From Opitutaceae bacterium (lineage in GTDB: Bacteria > Verrucomicrobiota > Verrucomicrobiia > Opitutales > Opitutaceae): 6,475 nt of DNA. The notes beneath the pieces are model-generated. The model was not told the DNA's origin. It was given only the letters and a program-made list of their open reading frames with translations, and did not search any database. Each line of letters opens with the position of its first letter. The stretch's first letter is position 1. The stretch is taken from assembly GCA_005786775.1 (NCBI GenBank), contig SYDD01000079.1:1-6475 (forward strand). The letters run 5' to 3'. Shown here piece by piece: positions 1 through 6,475 of the stretch. Position numbers and translations under genes: made by a program.

Positions 1-1435
1 CGGACATCCGCGGGTCGCCCTGCGCCTTGAGGCGCTCGTGCAGCTCCCGTTGCAGGGCCGCGCGGCGCTCCGCGCGCGCCGGGTCGCCGGCGAGGTTGCG
101 CACGCAGTCGGGATCCGTGCGCAGGTCGTAGAGCTCGACCGCCGGGCGCTTGCCGAAACACAGGTCCCAGAGGGGATCCGTCCCCGCGCGGCGGCGCGCC
201 TCGAGGATGATGGTCTTCGTCGGGCTCGCGTCGACGTTAAGGTAACCCGTCTCGGGATTGCCCGCCGGCCAGCGCGTCGGCTCGAAGTTCTCTAAGTAGA
301 GCAGGCCCGCCTTCACCAGCCCGCGGATCGGGTAGCCGACGTCGTTCGGCCGGCCGATGTCGTGGCGCTCCATTCCGACGAGGGCGAAGTCCCGGCCCGG
401 CACGACCTGCCCGGAGCGGTCGCTGCGGAAGATCGGCGTGAGGCTGACGCCCGCAAACTCCGCCATCCCGGTGCGCTCGCGGGGGAGACCCGCTACCTCG
501 AGGAACGTCGGCGCGAGGTCCACGAAGCTCACGTGGTCGTCCACGACGCGCCCGCGCCCGGCGATGCCCGCCGGCCAGCGGATCGCTAGCGGGACGTGGT
601 TGGAGAAGGCGTAGGCGGTGCCCTTGCCGCGCGGGAACGGCATCCCGTGGTCGGAGGTGACGACGACGAGCGTGTTCTCGAGCAGGCCGCGGGCGGCGAG
701 GGATTCGAGCATCCGGCCGAGGTGGCGGTCGAAGTGTTCCACCTCGTAGGCGTAATCGAGGATGTCGTTCCGGACGGTCTCGTTGTCGGGCCAAAAGGCG
801 GGGACGCGGTCGACGTCCTCGAGGCGGCGGCCGCCCTTGCGCACGCCGGAGCCGAACTCGTAGCCGCGATGCGGCTCGATCGCGCCGTACCAGAACGCCC
901 AGGGTTTTCCCGCGGGCGCGGCGGCGAGGAAGTCCTCGAAGTTGGCGGCGTAGTCGGCGTTGCCGATGCCGGTGGTCGGCGGTGCCGCCTTGCGCGCGTT
1001 GAACGCCTGGCCGGTCATCTGCCGCGGTTTGCCCGCGGCGTCGCGTGCCACGCCGGGGCCCCAGCCCTTGGTGGTGTGGCCGACGAACCAGCCGTGCTCC
1101 GCCAGCGCCTCGCCCCAGCCCTTGAACTCGGGCGGGAAGTACGGGATGTGGTTCGCCGCCTCCTTGAGCTGCCACGAGTTGCGCCCGGTGAGGATGGCGG
1201 CGCGCGACGGGGCGCACTTGGCGTTCGGGGTGTAGGCGTGCCGGAAGAGGAGGCCCTCGCGCGCGACGCGGTCGAAGTGCGGCGTGCGCACCCAGGGCGT
1301 GCCGTAGGCCCCGGCGTGCGCGCCCCAATCGTCGGCGATCGCGAACAGGATGTTGGGCGGGGTCGCGGGCGCGGCGCCGGGCAGGAGGGTAGCCAGCGCG
1401 AGGAACACAAGGGGTAGCAGGCGGGCGGGGTTCAT
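1..1435 (-). CDS. Exported type I (formylglycine) sulfatase, N-sulfoglucosamine sulfohydrolase-like; 3' end cut by window edge
   Basis: The start is the ATG at 1433-1435; the frame runs open for 478 codons to position 1, so the stop lies outside. Residues 1-24 form a Sec signal peptide (charged MNPAR, hydrophobic LLPLVFLALATLLPG, likely cleavage near APA-T) with no lipobox cysteine, so a periplasmic or secreted enzyme is expected. Type I sulfatase landmarks follow in order: PNILFAIADDWG with metal ligands D35-D36; C74-A-P-S-R78, where the Cys would become formylglycine; K123 in TTKGW; H189 in IEPHRGY; D262-H263 in TSDHGMPFPRGKG; and a C-terminal FGKRPAVELYDLRTDP (427-442). The GMPFPRGKG and FGKRP-ELYDL blocks resemble SGSH-like sulfatases (probably SulfAtlas S1_8, assigned from memory). 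The frame breaks off at GDPRMS, a motif close to the C-terminus in many relatives, so probably only some tens of residues are missing. Sulfatase function is secure; N- versus O-sulfate specificity and substrate are not. The start lies 52 bp after the upstream receptor gene, suggesting one transcript. Position 381 is a TTA leucine codon (293-295), conspicuous in such GC-rich sequence. Confidence 0.95.
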   Translation of the reverse strand, partial: MNPARLLPLVFLALATLLPGAAPATPPNILFAIADDWGAHAGAYGTPWVRTPHFDRVAREGLLFRHAYTPNAKCAPSRAAILTGRNSWQLKEAANHIPYFPPEFKGWGEALAEHGWFVGHTTKGWGPGVARDAAGKPRQMTGQAFNARKAAPPTTGIGNADYAANFEDFLAAAPAGKPWAFWYGAIEPHRGYEFGSGVRKGGRRLEDVDRVPAFWPDNETVRNDILDYAYEVEHFDRHLGRMLESLAARGLLENTLVVVTSDHGMPFPRGKGTAYAFSNHVPLAIRWPAGIAGRGRVVDDHVSFVDLAPTFLEVAGLPRERTGMAEFAGVSLTPIFRSDRSGQVVPGRDFALVGMERHDIGRPNDVGYPIRGLVKAGLLYLENFEPTRWPAGNPETGYLNVDASPTKTIILEARRRAGTDPLWDLCFGKRPAVELYDLRTDPDCVRNLAGDPARAERRAALQRELHERLKAQGDPRMS

Positions 1436-1487
1436 CCCGGCAGTCTGGGGCCTGCCCTGCGGTTGTTAATCGGAAACTTCCGCGGGC
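1436..1487 (-). other. Short intergenic spacer between receptor and sulfatase genes
   Basis: These 52 bp separate the receptor stop codon from the sulfatase ATG. They contain a small near-palindrome, cggaaacttccg at 1471-1482 (5-bp arms, 2-bp centre), and a short AT-richer stretch at 1463-1470. There is no stable stem followed by a T-run in the minus direction and no good Shine-Dalgarno sequence at normal spacing before the ATG: the nearest purine-rich patches are GGG touching the start and GCAGGGCAGG about 13-22 nt upstream. Read-through transcription from the receptor gene is therefore the simplest expectation. Confidence 0.55.
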
Positions 1488-4199
1488 TCAGAACTCGCGC
1501 CGCAGCCGCACCAGCCCGGAGATGCCCAGCGCGCCGGCGCCGTAAACGCGGTCGTCGAAGCCGAGCGCCCGGTGGCCCATCGCGGGCGGCCGCGCGTCGA
1601 ATACGTTCGTCACGCCCACGGTGACGGAGGTCTTGCGGAAGCCGCGGTAGCTGACGGACGGGCTGACGATCGTGAACACGTTCTCGCCCCAGCCGGCGGC
1701 GGTCCAGTTGTCGTTGAAGTACTGCCCGACCACGTCGGCGACGACGCGGGCGCTCCACGCCTTGTGGCTCCAGCTGAGGCTGTAGTTGTAGCGCCACTCG
1801 ACGTCGAAGGCTAGGCCGGTGTTGTCGAAGAAGCCGCCGCCCGTGCCGGCGTCGGAGCCCTTCTTGAGCACCTGGCTAGCGGTCACGTCGAAGGTGAAGG
1901 AGCCGAGGCGGGTGTTGCGGAGGCCGTAGCGGAGCCCGTAGTCGAGGCCCCGGTAGAGCTGGAAACCGAGGTTGCCGGAGATAGTGCCGATGCGCGTGAT
2001 GCGGCCGGGTAGGCCGTCCGCCCCCGTCGGCTCGCGGATGATCTTGTCCGGGAACAGCCGCCGCCCCTCCGCGCTCAGCAGGTAGGAGGCGCCGAGCGAG
2101 CTGATCTGGTTGCGGATCTTCACGTCGAAGTAGTCCACGCTGAAGCTCAGGCCCTTGACGGCCGGCACCTCGAAGACGGCCCCGCTGTACTGCACCTTGC
2201 CCTCCTCGGGCTTCAGGTCCGGGTTGCCGCCGACGGTCGAGGGCATCTGGCGCGCGGCGTCCAGCGGGCGCAGCGGGTCGAGGAAGGCGGTGGTGGTGAC
2301 CGCGCTGGACTGCGGGGCGTAGAGCTGGCCGAGGTCCGGGGCCTTGAAGGACTCCGAGTAGGAGCCGCGCAGGATGACGTTGACCAGGCGGTTGGAGGGG
2401 AGGCGCAGCTTGGCGCCCGCCTTGGGCTTGGTGGTGGCGCCGAAGTCGCTGTAGCGCTCGTGCCGCAGCGCGAGCTGGACGTCGAGCCAGCGCTGCACCG
2501 CCGCGGACAGCTCGGCGTAGGCGGAGTGGCTGTCGCGGCCGCCGCGGTAGGGCGTGGTGGCGGTGAAGCCGATGAAGTTGTTCGGCTCGGGATTCGAGCT
2601 CAGCCGGTCGTGGCGGAACTCGTAGCCCGCGGCGACGCCGGGCTCGCCGCCCCCGGACCAGGGCAGGCGCCGGAGCGTGCCGGTGACCGACGCGTCGAAG
2701 CTCAGGCTATCGATCTTGCCGTCGAGTCCCCGCGAGCGCGTGTAGAGCGTCCGCTCGAGGTCCGGGTTCTCCGAGGGACCGAAGGGGTTCCAGGCGGTCG
2801 CGCGGGTCGTGCCGTTGAGCGCCGCCTGCAGGTCGGAGGCCTTGATCAGGTCGGTGTCGCGGGTGGTCTCGTTCCGCCCGTAGCTGACGCCGGTCTCCCA
2901 GCTCCAGCCGCCCGGGGCGGTGCCGCGCAGGCCGGCGACGGTGTTTAGCGTGGTGCTGGCGACTTCCCGCTTCGGCAGGTAGCGCCCGCGGAACGTGTAG
3001 GGGAAGGAGGTCGCGGTCGGGGTGAGCGAGAGACCGGTGGGATTGTACGGGTTACTCGCGGGCAGAGTGATGCCGGCGAGCGAGTTCGTGAAACCGTAGG
3101 GCTGCAGGTCGTAGTGCGTGAGGCTGCGGCTGTAGAGCACGTTGGCGAAGCCGGTGATCCAGGGTCGAAACCGGCGCTGCAGGCTCGCGTAGGCGCCGCC
3201 GCTCTCGCTCGACGGGTAGAGCATCGTGACGTTCGCGAAGTCCTGCCGGTTCTCGTTGGTGAAGGCCACCGTCGAGGTGCCGACGTAGCGGAAGCTGGCC
3301 TTGGTCGGGTTGGCCACGCCGTCCGGCCCCTGCACGATATAGAACCCCGCCGCGGTCCCGAGCCCCGCTGCCGTCGCCTGCGCCGCGGTGAGGCTCAGGT
3401 AGGACGGGTGGTAGATTGTGCTGTTCTGGTTGAGGCCCTTCGGGCCGAGGTAGCGGTAGTCGGTGGTCGTGACGCCGTAGTCCTTGATGAAACTGGAATT
3501 CCGCGCCTGCAGCGTGAACCCGCCCGTGATCTCCCAGCCGTCGCGCGACAGGCCGGTGAAGACGCTCACCGTCTTGCGGAGCGTGTCGTGCCGGAAGGTG
3601 TTGGAGAGGGTGACGTCGACCGAGGAGCCCTCGTAGTTCTTCTTCAGGATCAGGTTGAACACGCCGGTGATGGCGTCCGAGCCGTAGATCGCGGACGCGC
3701 CGTCCTTTAGGTACTCGACGCGTTCAATCGCGGAAGACGGGATGCTGTTGAAGTTGAACACGGTCTGCGGGCTGCCGCTGGCGCTGTTGGTCAGCGCGTA
3801 GGGGATGGCGCGGCGGCCGTTGACCAGCGAGAGCACGCGGTTGGAGCCGAGGCCGCGCGGGTTGATGGTCGCGGCGCCCGTGATGAATGCGCCCGTGGTG
3901 AACTCGGAGACGCCCGTCGAGTTGTTGTACGGGAGGCTCTGCATGAACTCGCCGAAGGTGGCGTAGCCCTTGTCCTCGATCGCCGCGGCGGTGAAGGTGA
4001 CGACTGGCGCGACCGTCTCGTAGTCGAGGCGCTTCACGCGGGAGCCGGTGACCTCGTAAGCCTCGAGCTGCTGGGGCGCGCCGGCGGCCGGGGTGCCGCT
4101 CGCGTCGGTGCCGGGAGCCTGGGCGAAGGCGCCCGTGCCGAGGGCGAGCGCCGCGAGGACGGCGCGGACGAGGGAGGGTGAGGTCGGGTGTTGGGCCAT
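1488..4199 (-). CDS. TonB-dependent outer-membrane receptor, complete (903 aa)
   Basis: This is a TonB-gated outer-membrane transporter: an energised 22-strand barrel with an N-terminal plug, expected to import a bulky ligand into the periplasm. Residues 1-26 are a signal peptide (hydrophobic VRAVLAALALGTG, cleavage near AFA-QA). A short linker leads to LEAYEVTGSRVKR (45-57), a likely TonB-box region. The plug spans about 60-190, with INPRGLGSNRVLSLVNGRR (112-130) and VEYLKDGASAIYGSDAITGV (161-180). The barrel fills about 195-903 and includes LPASNPYNPTG (379-389), LRGSYSESFKAPDLGQLY (610-627), VGGNPDLKPEEG (656-667), VKGLSFSVDYFDVKIRNQIS (681-700) and VTNVFDARPPA (863-873). It ends in REF; a terminal Phe is the usual barrel-assembly signal. 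There is no N-terminal carboxypeptidase-like or sigma-signalling extension, so this is neither a typical SusC nor a FecA-like transducer. The ATG at 4197-4199 is chosen because it gives a complete signal peptide. A purine-rich GGGGAG lies about 17 nt upstream, too far for a standard ribosome binding site. The ligand is unknown; the following sulfatase gene hints at a sulfated glycan or similar compound. Confidence 0.96.
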   Translation of the reverse strand: MAQHPTSPSLVRAVLAALALGTGAFAQAPGTDASGTPAAGAPQQLEAYEVTGSRVKRLDYETVAPVVTFTAAAIEDKGYATFGEFMQSLPYNNSTGVSEFTTGAFITGAATINPRGLGSNRVLSLVNGRRAIPYALTNSASGSPQTVFNFNSIPSSAIERVEYLKDGASAIYGSDAITGVFNLILKKNYEGSSVDVTLSNTFRHDTLRKTVSVFTGLSRDGWEITGGFTLQARNSSFIKDYGVTTTDYRYLGPKGLNQNSTIYHPSYLSLTAAQATAAGLGTAAGFYIVQGPDGVANPTKASFRYVGTSTVAFTNENRQDFANVTMLYPSSESGGAYASLQRRFRPWITGFANVLYSRSLTHYDLQPYGFTNSLAGITLPASNPYNPTGLSLTPTATSFPYTFRGRYLPKREVASTTLNTVAGLRGTAPGGWSWETGVSYGRNETTRDTDLIKASDLQAALNGTTRATAWNPFGPSENPDLERTLYTRSRGLDGKIDSLSFDASVTGTLRRLPWSGGGEPGVAAGYEFRHDRLSSNPEPNNFIGFTATTPYRGGRDSHSAYAELSAAVQRWLDVQLALRHERYSDFGATTKPKAGAKLRLPSNRLVNVILRGSYSESFKAPDLGQLYAPQSSAVTTTAFLDPLRPLDAARQMPSTVGGNPDLKPEEGKVQYSGAVFEVPAVKGLSFSVDYFDVKIRNQISSLGASYLLSAEGRRLFPDKIIREPTGADGLPGRITRIGTISGNLGFQLYRGLDYGLRYGLRNTRLGSFTFDVTASQVLKKGSDAGTGGGFFDNTGLAFDVEWRYNYSLSWSHKAWSARVVADVVGQYFNDNWTAAGWGENVFTIVSPSVSYRGFRKTSVTVGVTNVFDARPPAMGHRALGFDDRVYGAGALGISGLVRLRREF

Positions 4200-4348
4200 G
4201 GTTGCGCGGGGGGCTGCTCCCCAGCGCGGCCCGGGAAGGCCCCGATGGCAAAGAAAATGCGCGGCGAGGCGCCGGCGTGCCCAAGCAAACGCCGCCGGCC
4301 CGGAGGGGCGCGGCGGCGCGGGAGGGAGGGCGGCGCGGGGCCGCCGGA
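4200..4348 (-). other. Intergenic region between the two receptor genes, rich in inverted repeats
   Basis: This spacer is about 149 bp, extremely GC-rich, and contains no credible gene. In the minus direction it holds three potential stems in succession: a 6-bp stem 4329-4334/4340-4345 just after the upstream stop codon; the larger imperfect hairpin 4291-4300/4307-4317; and a 5-bp stem 4262-4266/4270-4274 followed by the only T-rich run in the spacer (CATTTTCTTT on the minus strand, 4250-4259). Short GC stems are expected by chance at this composition, so only the larger one is listed separately. I see no confident promoter for the downstream receptor, although this is where one would have to lie if the gene is transcribed independently. 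Confidence 0.5.
4282..4317 (-). terminator. Candidate intrinsic terminator or attenuator hairpin between receptor genes
   Basis: On the minus strand, perfect 7-bp arms (4311-4317 with 4291-4297: GCCGCCG and CGGCGGC) can be extended inward by three more G-C pairs (4307-4309 with 4298-4300) past a single bulged base at 4310, leaving a 6-nt loop. The stem is followed by GTTTGCTTG, a short interrupted T-tract. It lies 32 bases beyond the upstream receptor stop. The weak T-tract makes complete termination doubtful, so partial attenuation of read-through into the downstream receptor gene is equally possible. GC-rich composition raises the chance-hit rate. Confidence 0.35.
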
Positions 4349-6475
4349 TCAGAACGTCTTCGCCACCGACAGGTAGGCCCAGCGCGGCAGGAAGTTGTTC
4401 ACGCGCTCGGCGTAGCCGGTCGAAAAGCTCGTCGCCGGGGGCAGGCGGTCGAAGAGGTTATTGATCCCGACCGTGGCGCGGATGCCACCCCCGAACGCGC
4501 GGCTGTACTGCACGTCGGTGGTGACCTGCTGCTTCACGAACAGCGGGCTCGGGGCCGTGTCTTGGAACCCGCCGATGTAGTTCACGTTGAGGGCGGCGGA
4601 GGACTGCTTGCCGGTCCAGAGCAGCGAGGCGTCGCCGCGCCAGCGCGGGATCTCGTACAGGCCGACCGTCTCGACCTGGGGCAGGTCGGGGCGGGTACGG
4701 AGGGTCTGCGAGTTGATCAGGGTGGCGGCGGCCCGGGTGGTGAAGCGGCCGAAACGCGTGGCGGGCAGGCGGTACTCGGCGGCGAAGTCGACGCCCTCGG
4801 CGCGGGTGCGGCCGTAGTTGCCCAGCACCGAGCGGATCTCGCGCAGCTCGCCGGGGAGGTTGTTCGCGGTGTCGGCGGCGGTCGGGGTAGCGCGGACGAC
4901 GGCCTCCGGGAACAGGGCCGGATTCGCGAGGATGATCGCCGGGGTGGCGGCGGCGCCGATGCGGTCCTTCACCTCGACCGTGTAGAAGTCCACGGAGAGC
5001 GAGAGCCCCTTCAGGAAGCGGGGGTTCAGCTGCACGCCGACGTTGGTCGCGGTCGACTTCTCGGGGGCGAGCAGGGGATTGCCGCCGGAGCGCACGACCC
5101 GCTGGCCGGTGCCGCTGTCGTTGGCCGTCGCGCCCGGCCGGCCGAAGCGCAGCGGGTCGGGGATGTTGAAGCTGATCGCGACCGTCTGCGGCAGGTACAG
5201 CTCCGCGAGCGCGGGGGCGCGGAAGCCCTTGCCCCACGAGCCGCGGAACGTGAGCTGCTCGGCCACCGGCTGCCAGCGCAGCCCGAGGCGCGGCACCGTG
5301 GTGTCGCCGACGCCGTCATCCGAGAACTGCTCCCGGCGCACGGCCGCGTTGAGCTCGAGCGCGTGGAACCCGGCGATGCGCTGCGCGGGGGCCGTCAGCG
5401 GGACGGAGACCTCGGCGTAGGCGGCGCCCACGCGGCGGTCGCCGCGCGCCCGCGGGACCGGGGCGCCCTGGTTCAGTAGCTGCACCTGCGTGCGCTCGTC
5501 GCGGAAGATCTCCTCGCGTCCCTGGACGCCGAAGGCGAGGGCGGCGGGGCCGCCAGGCACGGTAAACGCGCTGCCCGTCGCGCGGGCGTCGAAGGCCGTT
5601 AGCTCGGTCCGCGCGTCGCGGGTGACGCCTCCCTCCAGAGCGGCGAGCGTCGCGGGGTTGTTACGGATCGTTGTGCCGTTGACGAAGAGGTTGAGGGCGG
5701 TCGCGCGGTTAGTATCGGCGAGGGCGGCGTTGACCTTGTCCTGGCCGGGGAAGTTGCGGAGCGTCAGGCCCGTCTTCGCGCGGTTCCAAGTGAGGGCGGC
5801 GTCCCAGTTCCAGCCCCGGCCGAGCTTGCCGTCGAGGCCGGCCACGACGCGCTCCATCCGGCTGCGGGTGGTGGTAAGGCGGTCGCCGAGCTCGAGGAAG
5901 CGGAAGAACATCGTCTGGGTGTTGTTCGAGACGACGGTCGCGCCGAAGGGGTTGAAGGGGTTGCTGGCCGGCAGCGTGATCGTGTTGAGGGTCGAGATCG
6001 GGGCGGGCGAGAGGCCCTCGACGTTGCGGTTGTCCTGCCAGCCGAGCTCGAAGAACGCGCCGAGGCGGTCCGAGGCGTCGTGGCGGGCGGTGATCACGAC
6101 GCCGCGGCGCTCGGCCTCGCTCTGCGGGCGGATGGCGGCGTTGGCGTCGAAGGTGTTCTGGGTCTGGAGCTGGCGCGTGAAGGTGGCGTTGGGGCCGGGG
6201 GCGGCGCGGTCGACCGTGAAGGTGCGCGCGGCGTTGGCGGTGCCCGCCGCGATGGTCTGGCCGGTGATGGGGTCGGTGCCGCCGATCGGCGCGAGGAAGG
6301 AGCCCGGGGTGTTGCTCGCCAGCAGCAGCTGGCGTTTCACCGGCTGGGGGAACTCGCCGAAGAGGAACTCCTCGCGGCGGAACCAGTCGGCGATGATCGA
6401 GAGGGAGGTCTTGCCCTCGCGGGTGCCGGTGCTGAACGAGCCGCGCAGGGTGGGGGCGCGGATGCCGCCGGTGAA
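4349..6475 (-). CDS. TonB-dependent outer-membrane receptor, C-terminal 708 residues (5' end beyond window)
   Basis: The frame is open from the right edge (6473-6475) to a TGA at 4349-4351, giving 708 residues that are nearly all barrel. The in-frame GTG at 6338-6340 is not the real start: the 45 codons before it are open and read as barrel sequence (GGIRAPTLRGSFSTGT, then a strand and turn with IIADWFRREEFLFGEFPQP). The signal peptide, TonB box, plug and first strands, probably some 200 residues, lie outside. In window numbering, motifs are LPASNPFNPFG (168-178), FRGSWGKGFRAPALAELYLP (410-429), SGGNPLLAPEKS (463-474), LKGLSLSVDFYTVEVKDRIG (488-507), YGRTRAEGVDFAAEY (554-568) and GINNLFDRLPPA (670-681). 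It ends in AKTF, with the terminal Phe used in barrel assembly. The motifs match the neighbouring receptor in order and spacing, so the two are diverged paralogues. Its role is TonB-driven import of an unidentified ligand across the outer membrane. Receptor identity is secure; the ligand is unknown. Confidence 0.94.
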   Translation of the reverse strand, partial: FTGGIRAPTLRGSFSTGTREGKTSLSIIADWFRREEFLFGEFPQPVKRQLLLASNTPGSFLAPIGGTDPITGQTIAAGTANAARTFTVDRAAPGPNATFTRQLQTQNTFDANAAIRPQSEAERRGVVITARHDASDRLGAFFELGWQDNRNVEGLSPAPISTLNTITLPASNPFNPFGATVVSNNTQTMFFRFLELGDRLTTTRSRMERVVAGLDGKLGRGWNWDAALTWNRAKTGLTLRNFPGQDKVNAALADTNRATALNLFVNGTTIRNNPATLAALEGGVTRDARTELTAFDARATGSAFTVPGGPAALAFGVQGREEIFRDERTQVQLLNQGAPVPRARGDRRVGAAYAEVSVPLTAPAQRIAGFHALELNAAVRREQFSDDGVGDTTVPRLGLRWQPVAEQLTFRGSWGKGFRAPALAELYLPQTVAISFNIPDPLRFGRPGATANDSGTGQRVVRSGGNPLLAPEKSTATNVGVQLNPRFLKGLSLSVDFYTVEVKDRIGAAATPAIILANPALFPEAVVRATPTAADTANNLPGELREIRSVLGNYGRTRAEGVDFAAEYRLPATRFGRFTTRAAATLINSQTLRTRPDLPQVETVGLYEIPRWRGDASLLWTGKQSSAALNVNYIGGFQDTAPSPLFVKQQVTTDVQYSRAFGGGIRATVGINNLFDRLPPATSFSTGYAERVNNFLPRWAYLSVAKTF

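Noticed and set aside
237..1328. Minus-strand open frame of 363 codons overlapping the sulfatase
   Set aside because: It is an out-of-phase reading of the sulfatase gene, very Arg-, Pro- and Gly-rich. The true frame carries the signal peptide and all sulfatase motifs.
596..1417. Plus-strand open frame of 273 codons opposite the sulfatase
   Set aside because: Antisense shadow with Gly, Ala, Val and Arg bias and no domain or signal sequence. The opposite strand encodes a clear enzyme.
1471..1482. Palindrome cggaaacttccg as an operator or terminator
   Set aside because: The arms are only 5 bp, there is no T-tract, and no regulator is in the window. One short palindrome in a spacer is not enough to call a site.
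3114..3710. Plus-strand open frame of 198 codons opposite the complete receptor (similarly 2460-2948)
   Set aside because: Antisense shadows of conserved receptor coding sequence with no independent support.
4254..4288. Possible sigma-70 promoter for the complete receptor (TTGCTT and CATTTT on the minus strand)
   Set aside because: Both hexamers match poorly and are about 23 bp apart, too far for a standard promoter. The T-rich patch may simply be the tail of a hairpin.
4200..4348. Small RNA or small protein gene in the gap between receptors
   Set aside because: Open frames crossing it are out-of-phase extensions of neighbouring genes with Arg- and Pro-rich composition. No conserved RNA fold or start signal is recognisable.
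4178..5479. Plus-strand open frame of 433 codons opposite the 5'-truncated receptor gene
   Set aside because: Low-complexity composition dominated by Arg, Gly, Ala and Val, no recognisable domain, and complete antisense overlap with a well-supported receptor frame. Such long antisense frames are expected where the third codon position is almost always G or C.
6338..6340. GTG as the start codon of the right-hand receptor
   Set aside because: The frame continues open upstream to the window edge with recognisable barrel sequence, there is no signal peptide after the GTG, and the plug would be missing. The real start must lie outside.

Overview
The window is very GC-rich DNA, with third codon positions mostly G or C. 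It holds three co-oriented genes on the minus strand. Read in the direction of transcription (right to left) these are: a TonB-dependent outer-membrane receptor whose 5' end lies beyond the right edge (4349 to beyond 6475); a second, complete 903-residue TonB-dependent receptor (1488-4199); and an exported sulfatase of the formylglycine type, whose last few codons lie beyond the left edge (from 1435 to beyond position 1). I see no tRNA, rRNA, CRISPR array, insertion sequence or long repeat. The long open frames on the plus strand and in the other minus frames are GC-driven shadows of these three genes.

Organism: the sequence suggests a Gram-negative bacterium rich in TonB-dependent receptors and sulfatases. 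The receptors resemble those abundant in Opitutaceae-type Verrucomicrobiota: a short mature N-terminus leading straight into a LEAYEVTGSR motif, a plug with 'VEYLKDGASAIYGSDAITGV', and barrel loops with 'LPASNPxNPxG'. The sulfatase resembles N-sulfoglucosamine sulfohydrolase-like sulfatases, which are common in Verrucomicrobiota and Planctomycetota. This placement is my inference from protein style and base composition, not a database result.

Layout: the two receptors are separated by 148 bp (4201-4348 plus the base next to the start) that contains GC-rich inverted repeats, one of them a candidate terminator or attenuator. The second receptor and the sulfatase are separated by only 52 bp with no convincing terminator, so they are probably co-transcribed. 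The two receptors share aligned motifs along the barrel and look like diverged members of one subfamily.

How the genes may work together: outer-membrane receptors driven by TonB would import a ligand into the periplasm, where the exported sulfatase would remove sulfate esters or N-sulfate groups. The simplest reading is part of a locus for using a sulfated glycan or similar sulfated compound. No glycoside hydrolase, polysaccharide lyase, SusD-like protein, regulator or sulfatase-maturating enzyme is in the window, so substrate and pathway remain open. I found no evidence of a radically new system; the most interesting feature is the paired-receptor plus sulfatase arrangement.
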